Source: Spirochaetales bacterium
GTDB lineage: Bacteria > Spirochaetota > Spirochaetia > DSM-27196 > SLAA01
Reading direction: 5' to 3'
NCBI GenBank assembly: GCA_007126415.1
Contig: SLBH01000291.1
Span: 1-5,386, forward strand
DNA: 5,386 nucleotides
Positions within the stretch are counted from its first letter, which is position 1. The number at the start of each line of letters is the position of its first letter. The notes below the pieces were generated by a model. The model did not search any database. It saw only the letters and a program-made list of their open reading frames with translations, and had not been told where the DNA came from. A program made the position numbers and the translations under genes. This document shows positions 1 through 4,853 of the stretch, in pieces.

Positions 1-6
1 GGGGGC

Positions 7-24
7 GACGCGGTGGACGCGGTG
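7..24. repeat. 9-bp perfect tandem duplication at the left edge
   Basis: GACGCGGTG occurs twice in direct succession just downstream of the glycosyltransferase stop codon. In plus frame 1 it would encode DAVDAV, so it may be the tail of a convergent gene lying mostly outside the window rather than a non-coding repeat. Confidence 0.5.
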
Positions 25-35
25 ATAAGGGGCGC

Positions 36-1472
36 TTACACCGAGTAGCGCTTGAGGCTTTTGCGCAGGCGCCGACGCGAGGCGCGAATCTCGTTCGCGT
101 ACTCCGCAAAGACTGTTTGGAGCTTCTTCTCGAGCACGTGAAACCCAAACTCCTGTCTCGCGAGCTCAAAGTTGTGCGCCACGCGCTCGCTGCGTTCGGC
201 GGGGTGGTTCAAAACGTAATGGATCTCATCGAGCACCGATTCGGGTATCTGTAAGCGACCGCTCTCTTGATCGTAGCGGTCACGAACCTCGATGTTGCGC
301 AACCCCAACGGCATGATATCGGTCTTGTACACGAGGTACGTACTGACCACCACCGGAACACGCGCGGCGATTGCCTCTAGCAAGGCATTGCCGAAGCCTT
401 CCCAGATCGGGAGGTAAGTAACGAGGTCGGCGTTCGCGAGCACGTCGCGGTTGGTGTAGCGTTTCTCTCCGTTTGGGCCGCTCCCGCGCACCGAGGCAAC
501 ACGGTCCGCTATCAGGTGTAGCGGCACACCGTTTCGCTCGGCGCAGCGGCGAATCTCGCTGACGTAGTCGTCGTCGGGCTCGTCGCCCTGATAGAGGGAA
601 ACGATGAACTGTAGCCGTCCCTCGAGCTCCGGATAGCGCCGCAAAAACGCGCCGAGCAACTCGATCGAGTCCTCGATGCGCTTCCGCGGAATGATCCGCG
701 TCGGCTGAACCACCAGAATATCTCGCTCTCGGAAGCCCAACTCGGAGCGAAAATCGCTGTTGTAGTCGTCGAGCCCCACCGCATGCTCAAAGTCCTCGCA
801 GTTGGGGATAATCCAGGGGTCGACGCGTTTAATTGAGCTGAGGATATGCGCGGCGTACGACGAGATCACGACGTGCTCGAACCCGGGGTCGGTGGGCGGC
901 ATGATCTTGTGCAGTAGAGACTCGATACGGTTTTGGCTGAAGCGGCTCCGCTCCCACCAGAAGTCGTGGTGGTGAAATATCGTCGCGATTCGGCGGTCGC
1001 CGGCAAGCCGATGCATCGCCGCGCCGCCGAGTATCGTCATCGGCATCGCGTTTGTGTTCTGAGCCACCAGCACATCGATCGCGTTCTCCTGCACATAGTC
1101 GTAGATCCGCTCGGCGAGATCGGCGCCGGTTACCGCGATTTCTTCAAGGATGGCGTTGAGCTTACTGGGCGTCAGATGCGGCGCACGCCGCGAGAGATGC
1201 GGGAACACCAGGCGCTCGGTGTACTGTTGCTCCTCGGAATCGAACGCGATCTTCTCGAGCCGCAGTTGCCGATCCTCGCGCACACCCGCGACCGGGCTGC
1301 CGTAGCGTCCGGCTATCGTGTAGATATCATGCCCGGCACGAGTGAGGACGTCGATCCATTTGTCGACTTCAAGCGAAACACCGTCGACATCGCCGAGCTT
1401 ACCGCTTACAAACGCGATACGAAACTGGTCGGTCATCACCCCGAACGATACCAAGAAGGCGCCCAAGCCCAC
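36..1472 (-). CDS. GT4-family (GT-B fold) glycosyltransferase
   Basis: Probable retaining sugar transferase that moves a hexose from a nucleotide sugar to an unknown acceptor in the cytoplasm or at the inner face of the membrane. Numbered from the GTG at 1472 (478 residues), the N-terminal half opens with the Rossmann strand FRIAFVSG and the loop DVDGVSLE (17-35). It then has QNTNAMPM (138-145) and a striking HHHDFWWERSRF motif (167-178). The C-terminal half carries the donor-site pattern with R259 and K264 (QPTRIIPRKR) and the GT4 EX7E motif, E358 to E366 in EGFGNALLE. The tail (about 461-478) is strongly basic and could bind membrane lipid. Start: GAGGAG lies six bases before the GTG at 1472. 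The ATG at 1436 would remove 12 hydrophobic residues, fits the fold equally well, and is nearly as likely. Divergent from the next gene. The HHHD-containing subgroup may include makers of glycerate-type compatible solutes, but substrate cannot be assigned here. Confidence 0.88.
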   Translation of the reverse strand: MGLGAFLVSFGVMTDQFRIAFVSGKLGDVDGVSLEVDKWIDVLTRAGHDIYTIAGRYGSPVAGVREDRQLRLEKIAFDSEEQQYTERLVFPHLSRRAPHLTPSKLNAILEEIAVTGADLAERIYDYVQENAIDVLVAQNTNAMPMTILGGAAMHRLAGDRRIATIFHHHDFWWERSRFSQNRIESLLHKIMPPTDPGFEHVVISSYAAHILSSIKRVDPWIIPNCEDFEHAVGLDDYNSDFRSELGFRERDILVVQPTRIIPRKRIEDSIELLGAFLRRYPELEGRLQFIVSLYQGDEPDDDYVSEIRRCAERNGVPLHLIADRVASVRGSGPNGEKRYTNRDVLANADLVTYLPIWEGFGNALLEAIAARVPVVVSTYLVYKTDIMPLGLRNIEVRDRYDQESGRLQIPESVLDEIHYVLNHPAERSERVAHNFELARQEFGFHVLEKKLQTVFAEYANEIRASRRRLRKSLKRYSV

Positions 1473-1474
1473 AA

Positions 1475-1500
1475 GTGTCTCCTCGGTGTCTCCTCGGTGT
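1475..1500. repeat. 11-bp tandem repeat in divergent spacer
   Basis: The unit GTGTCTCCTCG (plus strand) occurs twice without mismatch at 1475-1485 and 1486-1496, followed by GTGT of a third copy. Read on the minus strand, each unit contains a GAGGAG Shine-Dalgarno sequence. The array sits between the start of the glycosyltransferase and the -35 element of the divergent OmpA-like gene. Confidence 0.9.
1479..1484 (-). promoter_or_regulatory. Shine-Dalgarno for the glycosyltransferase GTG start
   Basis: On the minus strand this reads GAGGAG and ends six bases before the in-frame GTG at 1472-1470, which is ideal spacing. It is the only strong ribosome binding site near the gene's start, and it favours GTG 1472 over ATG 1436 (preceded by GGGGTG, with no spaced site) and over TTG 1520. 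A second identical copy at 1490-1495 is 17 bases from that GTG, too far to serve it. Confidence 0.55.
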
Positions 1501-1528
1501 TGCAGAAACGGCGCGGGCAACGCATAAT
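1500..1528 (+). promoter_or_regulatory. Predicted sigma70-type promoter of the OmpA-like gene
   Basis: TTGCAG (1500-1505, three of six matches to TTGACA) is separated by exactly 17 bases from CATAAT (1523-1528, five of six matches to TATAAT). The ATG follows six bases after the -10 hexamer, so the expected transcription start falls at or next to the start codon, implying a leaderless mRNA. No good Shine-Dalgarno is present before this ATG, which agrees with that reading. Predicted by eye only. Confidence 0.5.
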
Positions 1529-1534
1529 TCGAGT

Positions 1535-2536
1535 ATGGCTGAACAGAGGATCGCGGTAGAGGTCGATCACACCCGATATGCCACGTTCGCCAACCCCGGC
1601 GATCGCGAGCAGCGAAGCATTGAGCTCACTACGATCGAGCCGAACCAGAAGCGCGCCGTGGTACGCCTGTTTCTTTTTCGCGGCGAATCTCGACGGCTAC
1701 TGACGAGTTTCGACCTACAAGAGCTTCCTCGCGGGGGCGAGAAGCCGCTGATAACGCTTGCCGCGCAGCGCGGCCGAGGCTCGCGCATGCGCTTTCGCAT
1801 CTACGTAAACAACCGCCTAACAGGCGACCAAACCGTGCGCGTACCACGCGACAAGAAACCGCTGCTCGTCGCGGCGCTCGCGGCGGCGGCGCTCGCGCTC
1901 CTGCTGTGGGGAGGGCTGGGGCTCGCCCGCAGCGTATTTGCGCCGTCGGTCGCCGAGGCGCCCGAGCGCGACGCGCCGGCCGAGGAACCGGAGGAGGAGG
2001 AAGCTGCCGAACCGGCCGGCCCCTCCCCGGCGGCCGAGGCGCCCGAGCGGGACGCGCCGGCGGACGAACCCGAGATAGCGCTTGAGGTCGAGGACGAGCG
2101 GGAGACGCAGATCGCAGCAGAGGAAGATGAGACCCCGGAAGAACCGGAGGCCCCCGAACCGCCCGTTTCACCGGCGATCGAACCCCAAGAGCGGACCGTT
2201 TACTTCACCGCCGACAGCGCGCGCATCACCTCGGAGACGCGCGCTGCGCTGCGCGCGCTTGCCGAGGAGCTAAACGAGTTCCTCCGTGACGGCGCCGAGA
2301 TGGAGGTGCTGCGCCTTCACGGACATACCGCGATCGCCGGCCCGGAGCGCGGTCGCCTGAGGCTCTCGGAGCAACGCGCCGAAAACGTTCACGACGTGCT
2401 GGTGAGCCTTGAGCTTCCGGTAGCGGAGCACGAACTCGAGGAGCTCGATATTCGTGGTTATGGAAGCGGCTCGCCGGTAACGCACGACCCCGAGAAGCAG
2501 CACCGCAACCGGCGCGTTGAGATAACGGTAGAGTAA
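1535..2536 (+). CDS. Single-span membrane protein with C-terminal OmpA-like domain
   Basis: 333 residues, likely anchored in the inner membrane and reaching the cell wall. Residues 1-107 form a beta-rich, probably cytoplasmic domain whose region 37-104 resembles the Hsp70 substrate-binding beta-sandwich (NQ..AV, RGE, FDL..LP, P.I.L). VPRDKK precedes one transmembrane helix (about 109-131), giving N-in topology. Residues 136-218 are an acidic Pro/Glu/Ala linker with a duplicated AEAPERDAPA segment. Residues 219-333 are OmpA/MotB-like: VYFTADSARI, HGHT, LSEQRA (277-282), a GYGSGSP turn and a terminal NRRVEI. The conserved Asp after GHT is Ala266 and the usual Asn is Arg274, while Arg281 is kept, so binding to diaminopimelate-type peptidoglycan may be altered. 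Start: ATG 1535 lies just after a good -10 element; the in-frame GTG at 1475 falls in the tandem repeat and is unlikely. A stand-alone OmpA/MotB-like wall tether is the best description; exact role unknown. Confidence 0.88.
   Translation: MAEQRIAVEVDHTRYATFANPGDREQRSIELTTIEPNQKRAVVRLFLFRGESRRLLTSFDLQELPRGGEKPLITLAAQRGRGSRMRFRIYVNNRLTGDQTVRVPRDKKPLLVAALAAAALALLLWGGLGLARSVFAPSVAEAPERDAPAEEPEEEEAAEPAGPSPAAEAPERDAPADEPEIALEVEDERETQIAAEEDETPEEPEAPEPPVSPAIEPQERTVYFTADSARITSETRAALRALAEELNEFLRDGAEMEVLRLHGHTAIAGPERGRLRLSEQRAENVHDVLVSLELPVAEHELEELDIRGYGSGSPVTHDPEKQHRNRRVEITVE
1952..1993 (+). repeat. First copy of a 42-nt direct repeat in the linker
   Basis: Encodes AEAPERDAPAEEPE of the acidic linker. 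It matches 2033-2074 at 38 of 42 bases, 81 bp (27 codons) downstream in the same frame, consistent with an in-frame duplication of linker sequence. Confidence 0.85.
2033..2074 (+). repeat. Second copy of the 42-nt linker repeat
   Basis: Encodes AEAPERDAPADEPE. The first 29 bases differ from the upstream copy at a single position; the three other differences lie in the last 13 bases. Spacing is a multiple of three, so loss or gain by recombination would keep the reading frame. Confidence 0.85.
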
Positions 2537-2577
2537 CGCTCCCCCGGGGTATATCGTATCGACCGGCTAAGGGCGGG

Positions 2578-4749
2578 CTAGGTATGACGCGAGACGCGCT
2601 TGTGCACCGAGATCACGAGCAACACCCCTGAGATCGCGAACGCGGCGTACGCAAACCAGTCGCCGAGCAAAGTGTAGAGCGTGCGCCGACGTTGCGACAA
2701 CGGCACATCGACCACCATCTGCGCCTCCTCGTAGTACGGAAGCGTCTCGTGGACGCGGCCGAACTCGTCGACATAGCTCGTGAGCCCGCTCGCGGTGCTC
2801 CGCACCAGCGGGAGCCGGTGTTCAACCGAGCGGAACATGCCGCCTGCGAAATGCTGTTTCGCCTGCACCGGCGTCAGCGACCAGTAGTCGTTGGTGAGGT
2901 TGACGATCATGTCGATCTCTTCCAGCACAAACGCGCGTACCTCGCCCGGGAACATATCCTCGAAGCAGATCGGCGTTGAGAAACGGAACTTCGGGTGCTC
3001 GAACACGGTGCGTTCCTCGCCCGCCTTCCAGAAATGCACGTCGAAGTCCTGCAAAGTATTGTAGATGAACGGAAGCTGATCCTCGTAGGGGAAGTGCTCG
3101 GTAAACGGAACGAGCCTAATCTTGTGGTAGGTGCGCATGCGTTCGCCGGTGTCGGAGAACATCACCGCTGCGTTGAAGCTGTGCCGGTCTATCTCGTTAC
3201 CGTCGTCGTCAAACACGCGCTCGTAGTCGTCGTTTCCGGTCACCAGGTAGGTTTCGATCGATTCCTGGTACTCGCGCATCTCGCGCACAAGCCGCGCGAG
3301 GCGATACCGCACCGGGTCTTCCTCGCCCCAGCGGCGGATGTTCGGCACGAACGCGGTCTCGGACCACACCACGATATCGGGATTCTCGCGTAACGATTCG
3401 TCGGTGAGGCGCTTGAGCGAGTCAAGCGTGCGATCGTACTCGTGTTTGCGCGGGTCGGAGTTCTGCTGTATTAGCGAAACGCGCACCGAGTCGTACGGCT
3501 CCGGCCCGGCCGCGCCTTCGACCGCGAGGCGGGCGCCGCCGTAGACCAATACCGAAGCCAGCACCGCCCCGGCTACCACCGTTGGGCGAAAGACCGGCAG
3601 ACGCGGCGTGATCCCTGCCTGTGCGTTCGCTATCATTCTCGAGATCGTCTCAGCGAGCGCCGCGTTCACCAACACCACCACGAAGCTCACCCCCCAGATA
3701 CCGGTGAGCTCCGCGATTTGAATCAACGGCAGCATCGCGTACTGCGAATGCCCCACCAGCCCCCACGGGTAGCCCACAAAACCGCTCGAGCGTGCGAGCT
3801 CGAACGCCGTCCAGGCTACCGGGAGGAGCAAGAACCGCGGGAACTCGGTGTTCCGGATCGAGTGATATGCCAGCAGCATGAGCGGGATAAAGACCGAGTA
3901 ATGGAACAGGTAGATGATGACCACCACCTGAAGCGAGACCAGGCTGAAGGTGCCGAGCCAGTAGTTTATCACCAGCGTGGAAAACACGCCGTAGCTAATG
4001 CCGTAGAACACGCCCAAGGAGTAGCGCACCGTCGAGAACACCAGAAACAGCGGAACCATCGCCACCCAGGCCAGAACGGGAAGCCCTTCCAGGCGCAGAA
4101 AGGACGGTAGCGCGACGACGCTCAGAAACACCGCGAGCAGCACCCATAGCAGCGCAAACCCGGTGATCGCGTACGGCCCGCCCCGCGTTCCGCGAACCGC
4201 CTGCGGGCGAAACACGCGGGTGTAAAGGTACACGCCGAGACTAACCGCGAGCAGCGGGAGATAGCGCGCCGAGGCGATGAGGCGCTCGGTGGTGCTGTCG
4301 ACCGCGAGGCGTAGGTTGCCGCCGCTTTCGATGAAGCGCTGTACGTAGTCCATATTCGCGTTCACCGCGAACACATAGATAAACAGGAACAGCAGCAGCG
4401 TACAGACCATCAGGACCTCGGGGACCACCATCAAGCGCCGCAGCGGGTCGCGCTCCACCACCGACTTGGTGCGCGGCTCGCTTCGACGCTCGCGCCGCTT
4501 GCCGCCGATCCCGGCGCGTTTCGGCTTCGCGCGCCCGAGGGTCCATACCGTCGCGCGCCGTGCCGCTACCAACAACACAACACCGAACGCGAAATGCATG
4601 ATGAGGACGAGGAAATACGGCATATCGCCGATACCGGGGTCTTCGAGCGGAATTGGGCCAAAGAACGCGAGCGCGGCCACAACAACCGTTACGAGAATAT
4701 ATAGCGCTCCCGCGACTGCGCTGGGGCGGTATTCCTTAGATAGCTGCAT
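2578..4749 (-). CDS. lnt: Apolipoprotein N-acyltransferase, N-terminally extended
   Basis: Inner-membrane enzyme of the last step of lipoprotein maturation: it moves an acyl chain from phospholipid to the alpha-amino group of the diacylglyceryl-cysteine after LspA cleavage. 723 residues from ATG 4749, against about 510 in E. coli. Residues 190-410 match the usual Lnt membrane domain (ELARSSGFVGYPWG, GIWGVSF). Residues 420-690 are the periplasmic nitrilase-like domain with catalytic triad E464 (VVWSETAF), K543 (YHKIRLVPF) and C595 (TPICFED), plus E551 and E597. A final helix spans about 695-715. The first 190 residues add about four more transmembrane segments (12-32, 44-63, 108-130, 161-180) and a very basic loop (73-105). 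E. coli Tyr388 is Phe596 here, and the Trp237 position appears to be Tyr438. The upstream GTG at 4833 has no ribosome site and would add a polar leader, so ATG 4749 is preferred. Convergent with the OmpA-like gene, divergent from the GTPase gene. Confidence 0.95.
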   Translation of the reverse strand: MQLSKEYRPSAVAGALYILVTVVVAALAFFGPIPLEDPGIGDMPYFLVLIMHFAFGVVLLVAARRATVWTLGRAKPKRAGIGGKRRERRSEPRTKSVVERDPLRRLMVVPEVLMVCTLLLFLFIYVFAVNANMDYVQRFIESGGNLRLAVDSTTERLIASARYLPLLAVSLGVYLYTRVFRPQAVRGTRGGPYAITGFALLWVLLAVFLSVVALPSFLRLEGLPVLAWVAMVPLFLVFSTVRYSLGVFYGISYGVFSTLVINYWLGTFSLVSLQVVVIIYLFHYSVFIPLMLLAYHSIRNTEFPRFLLLPVAWTAFELARSSGFVGYPWGLVGHSQYAMLPLIQIAELTGIWGVSFVVVLVNAALAETISRMIANAQAGITPRLPVFRPTVVAGAVLASVLVYGGARLAVEGAAGPEPYDSVRVSLIQQNSDPRKHEYDRTLDSLKRLTDESLRENPDIVVWSETAFVPNIRRWGEEDPVRYRLARLVREMREYQESIETYLVTGNDDYERVFDDDGNEIDRHSFNAAVMFSDTGERMRTYHKIRLVPFTEHFPYEDQLPFIYNTLQDFDVHFWKAGEERTVFEHPKFRFSTPICFEDMFPGEVRAFVLEEIDMIVNLTNDYWSLTPVQAKQHFAGGMFRSVEHRLPLVRSTASGLTSYVDEFGRVHETLPYYEEAQMVVDVPLSQRRRTLYTLLGDWFAYAAFAISGVLLVISVHKRVSRHT

Positions 4750-4755
4750 GTTCCC

Positions 4756-4761
4756 TATAAT
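4756..4761 (+). promoter_or_regulatory. Consensus -10 hexamer TATAAT facing the GTPase gene
   Basis: A perfect TATAAT on the plus strand in the lnt/GTPase spacer, overlapping the minus-strand TATTAT on the opposite strand. If used, the GTPase mRNA would have a leader of about 85 bases. The -35 region 17-18 bases upstream (around 4732-4738) is poor, so an activator or an extended element would be needed, or the match is simply the complement of the lnt -10. Confidence 0.3.
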
Positions 4762-4785
4762 AGCCCAACCGGCCCCGTCGAACAA
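4757..4785 (-). promoter_or_regulatory. Predicted sigma70-type promoter of lnt
   Basis: On the minus strand TTGTTC (4785-4780, three of six) is followed after 17 bases by TATTAT (4762-4757, five of six). Seven bases separate the -10 from ATG 4749, so the transcript would begin at or within a base of the start codon. The sequence AGGGAAC between them could be a closely spaced ribosome site only if transcription began further upstream. By-eye prediction. Confidence 0.45.
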
Positions 4786-4822
4786 CCTGTGTTTCTGAGT
4801 TTGTACCGCAGGGGGGTAGCAA

Positions 4823-4842
4823 CGGGTTATCACGGGATTATC
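4823..4842 (+). repeat. Imperfect 10-bp tandem repeat upstream of the GTPase gene
   Basis: CGGGTTATCA (4823-4832) is followed directly by CGGGATTATC (4833-4842), about one helical turn apart and just before the ribosome site. It could be an operator with direct half-sites, but it is not a palindrome and does not look like the known inverted Zur boxes. Function unproven. Confidence 0.35.
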
Positions 4843-4844
4843 GC

Positions 4845-4847
4845 AGG
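4845..4847 (+). promoter_or_regulatory. Weak Shine-Dalgarno (AGG) of the GTPase gene
   Basis: AGG lies six bases before ATG 4854, giving a minimal but correctly spaced ribosome binding site. The conserved P-loop begins at residue 11 from this ATG, as expected for the family, so the start is well supported. Confidence 0.5.
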
Positions 4848-4853
4848 CTGAGC

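Noticed and set aside
1475..1534. GTG start at 1475 for the OmpA-like gene
   Set aside because: It would place the start in the 11-bp repeat, upstream of and including the promoter, with no ribosome site; ATG 1535 fits better.
933..1559. Plus-strand open frame of 208 codons
   Set aside because: Lies opposite the glycosyltransferase, whose catalytic motifs are clear. Its translation has no recognisable motif; it is an antisense shadow of a GC-rich gene.
1629..2171. Minus-strand open frame of 180 codons rich in Pro, Arg and Ala
   Set aside because: Shadow of the acidic linker region of the OmpA-like gene; its composition is what the complement of that low-complexity stretch would give.
2537..2577. 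Bidirectional terminator between the convergent genes
   Set aside because: Only the loopless palindrome CCCCGGGG (2542-2549) is visible, with no stable stem-loop followed by a T run on either strand.
2995..3393. Plus-strand open frame of 132 codons inside lnt
   Set aside because: Overlaps the nitrilase-like catalytic domain of lnt on the opposite strand; no motif or ribosome site of its own.
4750..4833. GTG start at 4833 for lnt
   Set aside because: No Shine-Dalgarno before it, and the added 28 residues would run through the predicted lnt promoter; ATG 4749 directly precedes the first membrane helix.
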